From Xanthostigma xanthostigma (Eukaryota > Arthropoda > Insecta > Raphidioptera > Raphidiidae): DNA of 64,000 nucleotides. Positions 1-11,315 of this stretch are shown here, in pieces. How positions within the stretch are numbered: the first letter of the stretch is position 1; each line of letters opens with the position of its first letter. Made by a program: the position numbers and the translations under genes. The stretch covers positions 40,692,753-40,756,752 of the forward strand of contig OY754469.1 in assembly GCA_963575645.1 (NCBI GenBank), in the 5' to 3' direction. The notes beneath the pieces were generated by a model, which saw only the letters and a program-made list of their open reading frames with translations, was not told the DNA's origin and searched no databases.

Positions 1-337
1 CCTAGTTATTGACTTTACAGACGGCAACCCTACCTTCAGTAGGTCAAGTTCACGGATAAGGATGCATTTATGTGCTAATATGCTTCCGAGAAGGAAAAAA
101 TATAGGTCAAAAAGTACATCCTAATTCTTTTGTAAGTTCAGTTATTTTGTCAGCGATAGCGCCACATGCAAGCACATCCACATTCCATAATAATCAACAA
201 AGACAAAAAACGGATTATTAAATTTACCTTAAAATTATATCTATAAAAAAATAAAATAATTGTGTCCACCGTGGAAATAACTGTGTTCACCGTGGACATA
301 TCTAGTAAACAAAAAAGAAATAATCAAATCTTTGATT
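1..337. other. AT-rich sequence, no gene seen
   Basis: No open frame or RNA gene is visible. The only structure is a doubled CACCGTGG motif near 262-300. The stretch runs into a Penelope-like foldback at about 338. Confidence 0.6.
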
Positions 338-715
338 AACGTCTGATTAGAACTCTTCAATAAATAAAATTATCGACCAATTTTTCTGACAACGTATTAA
401 CAAAAAAATATATAATTAATACTTTAACATTTCGATCCGGATTTGGATCTTCTTCAGAACTGATCTAAAAAATAATTAATATTTAGTTTCTAATTAGTTT
501 CTTTATAAAATTCCTTCAAAATTATTAATATCGAAATATTGAAAAAATAATATTTATAAAAAAACTAATTAGAAAATAAATATTAATTATTTTTTATATT
601 TTTTAGATCAGTTCTGAAGAAGGTTGAAATCTAGATCGAAGCGTAATGTATTAATTATATATTTTTTTGTTAATATATTGTCTGAAAAATTGGTGAATAA
701 TTTTTTTTATTGAAA
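338..715. mobile_element. Penelope-like foldback (family A), pseudo-LTR pair
   Basis: Two inverted arms face each other around an AT-rich centre. The outer parts match as inverted copies (aattttatttatt side against the aataaataaaatt side), and the inner parts carry the motif atcagttctgaagaag in both orientations. Related sequence recurs at 33937-34285, and one orphan end lies at 43925-44003, so it is a dispersed family. The CTGAAGA...GAAA block in each arm resembles the hammerhead segment known from pseudo-LTRs of Penelope-like retroelements. No reverse transcriptase is left. The PLE assignment is inference from that block and from the related element at 26018-26782, which retains endonuclease coding sequence. 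Confidence 0.55.
425..457 (-). ncRNA. Hammerhead-like ribozyme core in PLE arm
   Basis: Read on the minus strand: CUGAAGA, one extra A, a 5-bp stem GAUCC/GGAUC closing loop AAAUCC, then GAAA followed by UGUU. The canonical hammerhead has CUGANGA, stem II, GAAA. The extra nucleotide before stem II departs from the strict consensus, so activity is doubtful. The partner arm (614-641, plus) has a degraded GAAG in place of GAAA. Confidence 0.35.
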
Positions 716-1445
716 AAAGAAATAAACTAATATAGGCAATTGGCCTACCGGTCTCGTTGGGTCCGGGCCTACCGGGAAAACTCCCAAAATCTCTGAGGGC
801 CCATTCGCCCCTGGTCACATTTATTTTCATGCTTTAGTGAGTTTTATAAATCTGCGGCTTTTTTGACACGTTTAATAATTTTATACAAAACAACTAAACA
901 ATAAAACGTCACATATTAAATGTTCAAAAGTTGAATATTAACAGAACAGCCAGGTGAATAAATTTGTTACTAACTAGTAACTACAAAACGTTCAGCTGAA
1001 CTGAATATAAACTTTCTAGAATATATAAAATAAGATACATTTGCGTTGATAAATTGTTTTTTAATTAATAAAACACTTTTTAACGAGTTGCATAAACATT
1101 ATTAAGGAAAATTAAATGTATAACTAAGTTTCTTTAATAATTTTTTGATACTTACGTATTATTCTATTTCACTACCTTAACACGAACAAACTTTATACAA
1201 AACTTTGTTTTGTTAGCCTACAGAAATATTTAATGTTTACAAAATATTATTCCCAAGGCGTTTCCAAAAAGTTTTCTTCGGAAAATCGGATATATTTTTT
1301 TGTTGATTTATCAGAAACTTTGTTTGTGCGTATCTATCTGTAGGTAGTTTTTATGTACATTAGAAACCTACATATCCATTGCCTGAACAAATCACAATTT
1401 GTACAATACACAGTTGATTCCTGCCAATTTTCATTTTATTAATGA
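716..1445. other. AT-rich spacer with a short GC-rich repeat patch
   Basis: No gene seen. At about 742-815 a GC-rich patch contains two copies of ggcctaccgg about 23 bases apart, which looks like the remnant of a repeat I cannot name. Confidence 0.5.
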
Positions 1446-1530
1446 CTAGTGGTCCGGTCCGGATTCGCCCGAATTTGTAGATTGCTACCATTTTTTCGTA
1501 TCGACGTTGCAAAATTGGTTTTCACAAAGT
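1446..1530 (-). mobile_element. Helitron-like 3' end, family 2, truncated
   Basis: On the minus strand the element ends in CTAG followed by T, the usual Helitron terminus. The adjoining sequence (gtccggattcgcccgaattt, then gttgcaaaattggtttt) matches the family at 40805-41031 and 11316-11478. The 5' part is missing. Confidence 0.55.
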
Positions 1531-1885
1531 AAATTAGTAAAATTAATTAGTAAATTAGTTTAAATTTTGGATAATGTAAATCTAAAGAAAAAAGCATGTG
1601 TGTGTGTGTCTGCTCCGAAGCACGACTGGAATTTACTCCTTAGATACGCTGTGTAACGTATTCTATCTCAGTCTTTTGCACGTTAAATCCTACATATATA
1701 ATATAGGTATGTTAAAGTTATATGTTAAAGTTATATTTTTGTTAAATCTTTTAAATGGTGCATTGTAATTTTTAATGACTATGATAATGTTCAAATTTTA
1801 AACTGTGATTTAAAAAAAAAAAGATAATTCTTAATTTAAGTGATATTATATTGCATTTGTTCTGACGCTATTATACCTACTCTGG

Positions 1886-1922
1886 TTCTTAATAAAGATG
1901 CTATTCTATTCTATTCTATCTA
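1886..1922 (+). repeat. (ATTCT)n tail
   Basis: After aataaagatg comes a run of attct units. A microsatellite tail after an AATAAA-like signal is typical of the 3' end of a non-LTR retroelement, but no coding remnant is visible upstream. Confidence 0.5.
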
Positions 1923-1949
1923 AGTTTGTCTCTAGACATATATACAAGA

Positions 1950-2300
1950 CTAGCGGTCTCGCTCGGTTTCACTCGAGTGCAAAAAAACGAACGGGGGAGG
2001 GACATGAGTACGCACGTTCATCTTCGTTTATCGAGATGAATTTCGTGTCCAAATTTTATGATGATCGGAGTTACCGTTCAAAAGTTTTTGTCGGACGGAC
2101 AAATTTTGAGTTATATTTGACATTTTTCATTGATGCTCCGCTCCTATTGGTCGTAGCGTGATAATGTATATAGCCTATAGCCTTCCTCGATAAATGGGCT
2201 ATCCAACACAAAAATTTTTCTTCAATTTGAACCTGTAGCTCCTGAGATTAGCGCGTTCAACCAAACAAACAAACTCTTCAGCTTTATATATTAGTATAGA
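1950..2300 (-). mobile_element. Helitron-like non-autonomous element, family 1, full length
   Basis: On the minus strand it starts TCTATACTAA and ends CTAG, with A before and T after, the AT insertion site expected for Helitrons. A CG-rich hairpin sits just before the CTAG end. The interior contains the block gcctatagccttcctcgata, also found in the copies at 6462-7227 and 26960-27308. It is too short (351 bp) to encode a Rep/helicase and is non-autonomous. The open frame running across it is fortuitous. Confidence 0.75.
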
Positions 2301-2640
2301 TTAGTCTAGCATCGGACGAGTGTAATGTATAATAATAATAATAGTCCATCTCATTCTTTCGCACGTTAAATCTTACAGATATATATGTTTATCTCTTTTG
2401 AAGCGGACGAGCGCAACGCCACACTTGAAGCGGCGGAGCGTAACTCGTCACCAATTGATTTTACTGCTCATAAAATTTCCGTACCGGGTCTTATAACTCA
2501 AAATCGTTTCTTAAGGAGTAAACTCCAAAAACGAAACAAGTGAATAAAGCGTTTACAGGGTTCATGTTTTTTCATCTATGAAACATAGGTATGAACAAAA
2601 AACACCTGCCGCGCGGGTGTTTGCATGTATTCATATAATA
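2301..2640. other. Spacer between Helitron and GC-rich island
   Basis: Contains a short aat microsatellite near 2330 and a patch with gaagcggacgag and gaagcggcgg near 2400-2440. No coding frame is supported. Confidence 0.5.
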
Positions 2641-2880
2641 TATAGGTAGATAGATGAACGTCGGCACTCATTTGTCCCCGCTCGCAGTCTCCAACGTCGC
2701 CGCTACCACCACCACTGACGCCGCCGTACATTGGCTGCAGGAGGCGGCGCAGGTCGGTCCGCCGCCGCGACCGATGATCGTCACACGACGTCGACGTCAC
2801 CTCGCCGACGCGCAGTGTTTAGACAGCTATCGCTTGCGTCGGTTATAGAGCGTCGTTGTATACGCGGCGTGATTCTCTCT
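2641..2880. other. GC-rich island, possible exon or promoter
   Basis: This 240-bp block is much richer in G+C and CpG than its surroundings. Open frames run on both strands: plus 2654-2848, and minus 2576-2800, which has a glycine-rich run. On the plus strand a pyrimidine-rich tract ends in cgctcgcag at 2691, and a GT follows gcggcgcag near 2754, which would define a short exon. I recognise no protein family in either frame. It could equally be a CpG-rich regulatory region. Confidence 0.3.
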
Positions 2881-4890
2881 TAATACCTGCAGCATATAAG
2901 ATATAGGTATATACATGGTCTACACCTACGACTTTATACTAACTTCTCTGATCTTTATACATTCCGTGCTTTGTGCGTCGATTTATTATACGAAGTACAC
3001 GTGGGGCGTGAATTCAGAGTAGGCGTACTGACAGTTGATATAATTATTTGCTCTAGCGTTTTGTATTTTGTTTCAAACAGTCAATATTTGTATTCGATGT
3101 TTATGAAATATTGTATTCTAACACTAAACGTTTAAAAAAAATTGTGGTGAGACTTTATTAACGCGACGATTTCTGTGACAGTTAAATTAAATAGGTGTCT
3201 TAATTGTTTTGAATGTTTATATATTAAAAAAACAATATAATATTTTTGTTATTTCGAGCACATTTTGAAGAAACATCAGTCATATTTTCTTAATTGTGTC
3301 TGTTAAAATTGTGCGTGATAGAAAATAATTTAACGCGGTAAAATAGTATTCATTCAATCAATTCGTGGACTAAAAATATGTTAAAATTGTTGCAGTAAAG
3401 CTTAAATACTATATCGACAGCTTTTGGCTCTAGAAAATTTTTTAAGTGACTCGATAGTCAAAGATTATCAAGAAATATAAATTTTGTAACAATACAATTT
3501 TGTACTAACTGTTATTAAGAAGTGTTTGTAAAATATAATCTTATTTGAAACATTTTTGTTCGTGCAGTAAAAGCTTTGAACGTTTTCATTCATAAATATT
3601 TGCGTAGTATTTATAATTAATAAGAAAGACTGTATTTATAATTGCCACTGGCAGTATTAAAAAATAATAAATAAATAACAGAGTTTCTGATTTAATGGAC
3701 TAAAAGGGTATTAAAGTACGAAGGTAATTTGTGAATAAATTAAATGTTACTTTAATTCCTCTGCTCCAATTTTTATTGAAAACAACATTTTGTATGTGAT
3801 ACATGTTTTTTTAATTGCTATTTTTATTTTCTTGTAGAGTTTTTTGGTATACAGCTGAAACTTGTACTAAAAATGACCATTTTTTATAACGAAAAATCTA
3901 AATTACCAATATACCATGTCTAATTGGAGCCTAGCTCTATAGAGTGGTGAATATATTAAATAAATAACAGGGTACATCAGAAAGTCTTAGCAAAATTTTA
4001 AGGATTGATTTAGGGTGTCGAGATAGCGAACACTGAGTCAAAAAAAACTTCAGTGCTGTGCGGATTGAGATTATTACAGACTAAATTTGGAAATTTGATT
4101 GGCAAATAAATTAATCAATACCGCAATATCTACAAGTAAATTGCGAAACAAGTGTGCCTAATTAAATATAGTTAAACTTCACTAAGTATGAATTTTAAGA
4201 ATTATCACCGAATATATATTATGTATATAAGTAACGTCTTTGTCATTGTTTGATCGTACGTTCACCATACCATTCTTGTTACGATTGTCTGTTACACTTC
4301 TGTACATGTCGCTATTAGTCAATAGGTGGCAGAGTTTAGTTCAACACAATACTAGTGCACACTAAAACTGAAGGCACGCCACTGAACAACACTATAATAT
4401 ACTTTACATAATTGTCTGTAGGTACCTATTTATGATTGCTTGTAAATTCATGCTTTTCAATATTAATTTTTTGACACAGTAGTAATTTCAACGTGTGCCA
4501 TTGAAAGGATATGATGAAATGTAGTGTTCGTAAATTTTTGAGTATTTATTTCTAAATCATTAATAATAAAATATCTTAGGTTTTAGTAAATGTAGATTTG
4601 AAAAATAAATTATTATGTTCACTACCTAACTTAACACGTCTTTCAAATAATTAAACATTTACTTTATAAACAATTAACGCATCCGAAATTAATTTAGTTT
4701 TTGTGATTGACTAATAAAACGAGTACCTATTAATAAAAATTTGTTATTAAGTTGGACTTAGATATATTACAAAGGATCACCTAAAAATATTGGTAAGTTT
4801 TTTTTAAACATAATCTAATTAAATTATTTGTTAAATGTTTTAAAAATGGCTTTAACATAGTTTTGATTTCTTCGCATCCATAATGTACCT
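2881..4890. other. Two kb of AT-rich DNA, no feature recognised
   Basis: Stops are dense in all frames and no inverted repeat, RNA gene or repeated family member was found. It is the longest quiet stretch near the left side. Confidence 0.5.
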
Positions 4891-4892
4891 TG

Positions 4893-4960
4893 TACATATA
4901 CTTTTATACTATACTATACTATACTATACTATGCTCGGTATATATATATATACCGAGCAT
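4893..4960. repeat. (TATAC)n microsatellite with adjoining perfect palindrome
   Basis: A run of tatac units ends at about 4930 and is followed by a perfect 30-bp palindrome (4931-4960) whose arms start atgctcggta around an alternating TA core. Such a sequence can form a cruciform. Confidence 0.8.
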
Positions 4961-5027
4961 AGGAATAAAATCGCAATCGAACCATTAGGGAGCAAAAATA
5001 TACTTCTGTCTTGTTTTAAGCCGTAAG

Positions 5028-5125
5028 CACTGGCGTATCCAGGAGGGAAAAACAAGCACGTGGAACCCGGCTTAAGAAATTTCTAATTTGCTCCCTCCTG
5101 GACCAAAAGCTGGGTACGCCCATGT
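5028..5125. mobile_element. Small inverted-repeat element (possible MITE)
   Basis: The ends are imperfect inverted repeats: tggcgtatccaggaggga on the left, and ctccctcctgga with gggtacgcc on the right. The interior is about 50 bp. No target duplication could be fixed. Confidence 0.35.
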
Positions 5126-5512
5126 TAACGTCATAGTAAAAGACAAAGTTTTTGAAACAGAGATACTTTATTCAGTTTGAATGCAAGTACATCAACCAAT
5201 CCTATCATCGGAGAAATCAGGGAATTACATCGAAGAAAGAGACGCAGATATATTTTTTTGATACGCTTTGTTGCTTTCACTCACCGCACATTTAGTAGAT
5301 AGACAATGATTCATATAGTAAATTATTAAATATATGACCTTGTTCTGAATAGTATAATTTATTGATTTCAAAGTTAAATATTCTGTTTTTATATAGTATA
5401 CTATACTTTATACCCAGTACAAAATACAAGTATAAAGAATAAAAATGCAATATAATTAATATTTTGCTTGACACCTTTCTTCGTGAGTATTCTTGTGTGA
5501 TTTTAATAAAAT

Positions 5513-6123
5513 TAAAAAAAATTGGTTGTCTGTAAAGTCGGTTTACGGACGATAGTTTTACGTGATAACGTATTCCGTAATACATAACCTAAATTTATAT
5601 AATAATTATAATAATTCGAATCTATGATATTGCATCTTTCGCTTCAAATTTAGGTTAATTTTATTTATTTAAATTACTCACCATATAATATTTCTTAATA
5701 AATAATAAATAATATATTCTTCCGTATTTATTTTAAGTCTCAAAGATTAGCTGTCATAATATTTATAAAACAATTGTTTCACTGTTTATAATATAAAATT
5801 CCAAAACCTACTTACAATATTTAAGTATTTTCATACGTCAAAAAATTGATTTTTATAATGATAAAATTTGTAAGAAAACGATTTTTTCGAGAGATGAGAC
5901 CTAGCTAAAACGATTTTTTGCCCCCCAAAATCCCTTTTCAGTAAATTTCATCCAAATCGTTAGGGCCGTTTTCGAGAAAAGCACGCACAGGGTCAGGCGG
6001 AACGTTACGCGTTACGAACGTTAGGAACGTTACGTTACACTTTTTAGAACATGCAGCCGGTGTTTTATCAATTTATAAGATTGGTGATTCATCAATTTAT
6101 AAGACGTTATCACGTCAAAAAAT
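5513..6123 (-). mobile_element. Dispersed repeat family T, copy 1
   Basis: One of four copies in the window (also 12141-13154, 21635-22200, 40031-40694). Shared marks are ttacggacgatagtttta near one end, acgtgataacgt/acgttatcacgt as inverted sub-terminal motifs, and gaccctgtgcgtgcttttc in the interior. Copies 1 and 4 run opposite to copies 2 and 3. I cannot assign a superfamily, and no coding remnant spans the copies. Confidence 0.65.
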
Positions 6124-6461
6124 ATGATTTTTTTGCGTTACGCCCCTCTCCAAAAAAAAAATATCTAGGCCCTTGTGCGGTATACAAATGATGATTTTTG
6201 TAAAGAGTGCTGAAAGTCGACATTAAAACTGTCAGATAGTTTTCAATCGGCGCGCAGGATGACGCCACTTTCGGGTACTTTCGACCCGGAAAATGTTGCC
6301 CAATGGACGACGACTTTTGCGCATGCTCGAATTTCATTTTTCATTTTTTCTATATACATAGACGTTGCAAGTATTAATAAAAGTACTTACCTAAAATTAA
6401 TAAAACTCTTTAAAATTGAATTATAACTTATTCGTAATTAATAATAATTATTAATTACGAA

Positions 6462-7227
6462 TCTATACTAATATATAAAGCAGAAGAGTTTGTTTGTTTG
6501 TTTGTTTGTTTGAACGCGCTAATCTCAGGAACTACTGGTTTGAATTGAAAATTTTTTTTTATGTTGGATAGCCCATTTATCGAGGAAGGCTATAGGCTAT
6601 ATAATATCACGCTACGACTAATAGGAGCGGAAAATCAATGAAAAATGTTGCAGGATGTCAGTCAAAATTTTTCACAATATACTTATATTCAGGTGAAATG
6701 CCCTAACTGAATATCCCAATATTAGCGGCACACGAACAGTAGATCGGTTAACTCAGTCGGTAGAGCGCTCGACTCTTAATCTCAGGGTCGTGGGTTCGAG
6801 CCCCACTTTGGACGAATATGTTTTTAATGTTTTTTTTTTTATTTTCTACATTGCTTTCTTCTAAGGCTATCATTTAAATTTATTTTAGTTTTATTTACGA
6901 CTAATTAAAATTAAATAAATCTAAATAATAGCTCATTTGAAAACTATTACAGTACCTATATATAAAAATAATTTTCCTACAGTGTTTTCAATTAAATATT
7001 TATTATATTTATTGATTTAAAAGAAATAATTATTACTTAAAAAAAATATTTTCATCAAAAATGGAGGTTTGAGTTTAAAATAAGTAATAAAGCAGGGAAC
7101 TGCCGAAAACTGCAAAAAATTAGGACCCAACATTCATCTCGGTAAACTAAGATGAATGTGCTTATTCATGTCCCTCCCTTCCCCATTTGTTCTTTTGCAC
7201 CCGGGTGAAACCGGACGGGACCGCTAG
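6462..7227 (+). mobile_element. Helitron-like element, family 1, with extra interior sequence
   Basis: It starts TCTATACTAA at 6462 and ends CTAG at 7227, with A before and T after. The first 200 bp and last 110 bp match the family 1 copies, but roughly 6665-7105 is foreign and contains a tRNA-Lys-like sequence. It is about 415 bp longer than the other two copies. The foreign block is either an element inserted into the Helitron or captured sequence. Confidence 0.7.
6742..6814 (+). tRNA. tRNA-Lys(CTT) pseudogene
   Basis: A 73-base cloverleaf can be laid out with anticodon CTT in loop CTCTTAA. The T arm is perfect (GTGGG/CCCAC around TTCGAGC), with box B GGTTCGAGCCC and a near-consensus box A. 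The acceptor stem has mismatches at the second and seventh pairs and several G-T pairs, and the anticodon stem has three mismatches. A run of T follows at about 6820. The decay marks a pseudogene. It lies inside a Helitron-like element, so it may be a captured gene or a SINE head. Confidence 0.75.
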
Positions 7228-7255
7228 TTAGTTATAATTCAATTTTAAAAATTTA

Positions 7256-7378
7256 TTGGAAGTTAATATTAATAACATTCTAAAAAAATAATCTTCCGAT
7301 TATATTCAGAGAAAACTGTTTTTTCTGAATGTAAACGGAAGATTATTTTTTTAAAATGTTATTAATATTAACTTCCAA
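7256..7378. mobile_element. Short perfect foldback element
   Basis: Arms of about 50 bp starting ttggaagttaatatt are inverted copies with only a few differences, and most of the centre also pairs. The DNA or a transcript would fold into a single long hairpin. It lies 28 bp after a Helitron end. Confidence 0.75.
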
Positions 7379-7977
7379 TTTTCCTGCTAAGCTAAGGAAA
7401 ATATATTAGAGAAGAGAGAGAGAGAGTTAATGTAACAATACTTCCTACGACATTATAGTCCTGCGTCAAAAAGTTATAGATTCGCGTTTCGGGAATAATG
7501 GAATTATGGGAAGAGCTTTTACGTTAATGCGGCGCAAATAGGAATCCACAATTCGACGCTGTCTAAAGATCATTCGATATTAACAGACATTATTCGATTA
7601 TAAATAATATGCTCGAATTGCGTGCCTTGTACCAATTATAGTTATAAATATTAAATTAATTCTTTAACTGTGTATGCTTGAGCATTATATGAAATATATG
7701 TGTGTTCCATTAAACAGTTTGTTTTATTATTAGCACTTAACATTGGTAACATAGTCATTAGTCATTCATTATCCAGTACCTAAGTATGTACAATTTTCTG
7801 TATAGGTAATGACGTTATGAATTAATATTTTGTTTTATTCAACACGAAAGTAGCTTGAGCTTTTTATTTCGATACTGTTTCGTCTTGTACGGGACAGAGA
7901 CAAGACCCAATGATTACCAAAATATTGAAAATTTCAGTTGAAATTTTAAAGTACACTAAATAAAAACGTTGTCACTT
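7379..7977. other. Spacer with a short GA run
   Basis: A (GA)n tract lies at about 7410-7425. The rest is AT-rich with no recognisable gene, repeat or RNA. Confidence 0.5.
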
Positions 7978-8376
7978 CCGGGTGTCCCAGAAGTCACGCA
8001 CTTCCTCGTAGGGATCGAAAGAGAAAATTATTCTGAGACGAAAAGTTCCTAGCCATTTTTTAATCAGACGCATAGATAATTAATTATTAATTAATGAAAG
8101 TGACCAATCAGGAGAGATTTGATTTGTTTTCCGATTTTATTTGTTTTTCTCCCGTATCTTGGATAACTGTCTTTATTAAAAAAAACATCCAGTGACTGTC
8201 GGGAGAAAAACAAATAAAATCGGAAAACAAATCAAATTGCTCCTGATTGGTCACTTTCATTAATTAATAATTAATTATCTATGCGTCTGATTAAAAAATG
8301 CCTAGGACCTTTTCGTCTCAGAATAATTTTCTCTTTCGATCCCTACGAGGAAGTGCCTGACTTCTGGGACACCCGG
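7978..8376. mobile_element. MITE with long inverted repeats
   Basis: Starts ccgggtgtcccagaagtc, and the right end is the inverse of the same sequence. The arms are about 170 bp, nearly identical, and separated by about 55 bp containing gataactgtctttatt. No coding capacity. The gtgtccca start resembles that of the palindrome at 53515-54429 but the interiors differ. Confidence 0.8.
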
Positions 8377-8787
8377 TAGAACTAAATGTCTCTTTTAATG
8401 TGAAACATCTAATGATGCGTTTGGATGGCAGTAAAAATGTGCAATTGACGCGACATTATGATGATACGTCGTTACGTCTTTTAGTTACTAGTATTTCGTT
8501 AGATGACAGCGCTTGCTGTGTGTATGCGTTGGATTATAACTTTTGTTGACGGCGACATCTACGTTACTACAATAGTCACTTATGTGGCACTGCTAGTAAC
8601 TTAAAGTTGCAGTGTTCATATGTCATTTCCATCTTTGCTGCCAGCACAATTCCCAGCAGTGATACCAGCGGCAAAATCAGCCTCGTGTACAGTGGGCTTT
8701 ACTTGCGTGAACAGCATTAGCGTTTTTTCTTATCGTCTGAGGATATACTTCGAGTTAGTGGCGTCCCATTTGAATTACCCGTCAATT
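8377..8787. other. Unassigned sequence with a 113-codon open frame
   Basis: An ATG-started frame begins at 8620 but runs on into the dispersed repeat at 8788, so it cannot be a normal gene end. The first 55 codons are alanine- and serine-rich and unrecognised. Confidence 0.35.
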
Positions 8788-9350
8788 AAAAAAACGGCCA
8801 AGTGCGAGTCGGACCCGCGCATCGAGGGTTCCGTAGTAGGTATGCAAATAGTTCGTCCTTCACAGCAATCGATTCTCGAAGATTTTTCCCGCTTAGCCGT
8901 CGAAAAACATGTCTCCATACATCGACAAACGTTGCGGTTAGTTCGCGAACTAAGCGTGTAATTGCAATGAGTTCAGATGGACTACTGAAGTTTATTGTAC
9001 CTCGTGGCTATATCTGATAGCCTAGTCGTCGTACCGTGTTGTATGCGAGAGTTCTCGTATTGTGCTGTATAAACGCACCGGTAGCGAAAGCTTGTTTTGT
9101 ATTAGAACTGTTACTGTGTACGTGCGTAGCATGTTGTTGCGGTTTAAAAACATTATTTTTTTCTGCGATATTACTACAGATTTACGGTTTTCGGATTTTT
9201 CCCTTTACTTGTGCTATAAGATATTGCTTCTTGCCAAATTTCATGATTCTAGGTCAACGGGAAGTACTCTATAGGTTTTGACAGACAGACGGACAACAAA
9301 CTGATTCTATAAGGGTTCCCTTTTTCTTTTTAAGGTACGGAACTCTAAAA
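8788..9350 (+). mobile_element. Dispersed 'gccaagtgcgagtcgga' repeat, copy 1
   Basis: Starts with an A-run and ggccaagtgcgagtcggac and ends with ggtacggaactctaaaaa. The inverse of its start, tacggaaccct, appears at its end, so the termini are roughly inverted. I recognise this family from many insect genomes but cannot name its class with certainty. Open frames across it are fortuitous. Confidence 0.65.
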
Positions 9351-9903
9351 AAACTGGTCAAGTGCGAGTCGGATTCACACATGATGGGTTCCGTATCATC
9401 GTACAAGATGTAACACTATGTACTTTTTTCACGCATGACCATTACCAGCTTAATCGGAAATGTTTTTTTTTTTTTAATTTACATGGCAGCCATTTTGAAA
9501 TTTGTCATCTTGGTTTTATTTTTCATTCTCGTGTATTTTTAATATGACTGAACACGCATGCCCAATTTCAGCTTAACCGGAAATTTTTTTTAAATTTGTA
9601 AGGCGGCCATTTTGAAATTCGCCATCTTTTTTTCTTTCATTTTCGTATATTGTTAATAAGACTGAACACGCATGCTTAATATCAGCTTAATCGGGGATAT
9701 TTTTTCTAATTTGCATGGCGGCCATTTTTAAATTCGCCATATTGGTTTTTCATTATTTGTTGTTATAGCGGCAATAAAAATACTCACTTTGTGAAACCTA
9801 TTAGGGTTCATCAGATACTGCCTGCTGACAGACAGAAGGACGGACAGCGGAGGCTTAGTAATAGGGTCCCGTTGGACTTCTTTCGGGTACGGAACCCTAA
9901 AAA
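9351..9903 (+). mobile_element. Dispersed 'gccaagtgcgagtcgga' repeat, copy 2
   Basis: Head-to-tail behind copy 1 with no spacer: the first copy's A-run tail is the second copy's start. It ends ggtacggaaccctaaaaa. Its interior differs from copy 1 because it contains a three-unit tandem array (9455-9765). Confidence 0.65.
9455..9765 (+). repeat. Three tandem units of 114-123 bp
   Basis: Unit starts are at about 9455, 9578 and 9692. Each unit has cggaaat or cggggat, a T-run, ggcggccatttt, and a block containing gactgaacacgcatgc. The units lie inside repeat copy 2. Confidence 0.7.
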
Positions 9904-10499
9904 TGAATTCAAGGAATCCCTCAAACTGTAAATACTGATTAGACGCTCCTCAACAACAAACAGCTTTCATTCTATAATGAGTAGAGAGTCAAGGCTTTTT
10001 TGATGAGCACTCCAGAACCGTGCTTGTGGCTATTGTTGTTCGCTTTTAAATTATCCCAATAGGAAAAATAGAATCAGTGGAGGGGGTGCTGTAAACTGCT
10101 GGCAACATTGTTTGGACGTTCGTCAACGACAGACAGCTTTCATTCTCGTCTGAGCAACGTTAACCAAACATAACGGTTGTTTGTGTATGGAGTGAACGTT
10201 GAACAGATTTGCTTCGGGCTATTGTTTTATAGCATTGTCATTCTCTTTGTAAGTCTCGGTTATCTCTTTCTGTCTCGTTTCATCTCTCTTCATGGCGCGA
10301 ACAGGAACGTTTGTTTATAGCAGCATTTAATCATAAAAAAAAGCATAATGAGAGAATTTCAAACGTAAATATCCTATTACATCAATGGCCGAAAGCTAAA
10401 ATCACTTATGTCGAGTTTTTGATAATTTTTACCCGACTACGGCAAGGAAGGGTTATGAGTTTAGCAGTCTGTATGTATGTAGCGCGTAAATAGATCCTC
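9904..10499. other. Unassigned spacer
   Basis: Two related blocks ending in agctttcattct are seen near 9962 and 10137, suggesting a degraded internal duplication. No gene is supported. Confidence 0.4.
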
Positions 10500-10640
10500 T
10501 GCAGTTCTTATCCAATTATCACGCCGGCGTTCGCAATGCCATGATTCGGATATACAATAAAGTGCCGGAATACATTAAAAGGTCAATCTGTATAATTTAT
10601 TTTATAAATAAAGGCTATATTATTATTATTATATTATAGC
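10500..10640 (+). mobile_element. LINE 3' end, 5'-truncated
   Basis: The frame around 10535-10590 reads RIYNKVPEYIK, matching the conserved C-terminal 'YNKLP..IK' segment of insect non-LTR retrotransposon polyproteins (compare 51808-52014). An AATAAA-like signal and an ATT-repeat tail follow at about 10607-10635. The strong truncation is usual for LINE insertions. Confidence 0.5.
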
Positions 10641-10919
10641 GATTACTATATCTTTTGGTGGGAAAGACTAGTGGCTGTAGGGGAAGCCTAAATAATTTCA
10701 TTTAATATAATGACCCTTGGTTCGAATAACCCATTAACGTCACTATAAGTAAGACTTCAAAGGTGCCTAATATAGTTATAGGTAATGTAATTTTTTACAC
10801 ATAATGGCCGCTTTATTGGTATCTCGTTATTCAACTTTGAAAATGTCTAGTTTTATAATTTGAAACTCATACTAATATTAGAAAGAGAGAGTGCAAATTT
10901 TGTGAGTTTGTGTATATAG
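10641..10919. other. Spacer
   Basis: No feature seen apart from AT-rich single-copy-looking sequence before the MITE. Confidence 0.4.
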
Positions 10920-11292
10920 GGTGACCGGTAATTGCTCGTATTCTTTATCATTTGGGGCCCGGAAATGCGTCATATTTTTATGATAATGACACTTCTGTGA
11001 AGAATTTTTATTTTATTTATTGTAAGTTTTAACACACAACATAAATCTGGGATTTAGCTTTGGGAAGGTTGGCCAATTAGTAAGCTATCATATCATGGAA
11101 AAATGCAGGCCAAAAAGTGGGATATATATATTTTTTTAATTTTTAACTCCCAAAATTCGGATTTTTGTAAAAAAAAACCGAAGTAGATTTTCTCGTTAAT
11201 GACGCATTTCCGACCACCAAGTGATAGATGTTAAATCATTCCAAATTAGTCATAGTTTCTTCCTCCGAAAGGAATACGAGCAATTACCGGTG
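10920..11292. mobile_element. MITE, 'accggtaattgctcg' family, copy 1
   Basis: Terminal inverted repeats: accggtaattgctcgtattc at the left and its inverse at the right. The interior includes taagctatcatatcatgga and an inverted gcgtcat pair. Copy 2 lies at 38493-38885 with the same interior. Confidence 0.75.
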
Positions 11293-11315
11293 ATTTCCGA
11301 AACCACTGTACTTAC

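Larger units (their letters stand above)
1655..2395. repeat. Shared repeat blocks flanking a Helitron
   Basis: Positions 1655-1710 and 2335-2395 share a block containing cacgttaaatc followed by tacatatata or tacagatatata. They lie on either side of the Helitron at 1950-2300. They may be one older repeat split or duplicated around the insertion. Confidence 0.4.

Noticed and set aside
1898-2161. 87-codon plus-strand frame
   Set aside because: It is antisense translation of a Helitron-like element.
8620-8961. 113-codon ATG frame that looks protein-like at its start
   Set aside because: Its second half is the dispersed gccaagtgcgag repeat, so it cannot end naturally there.
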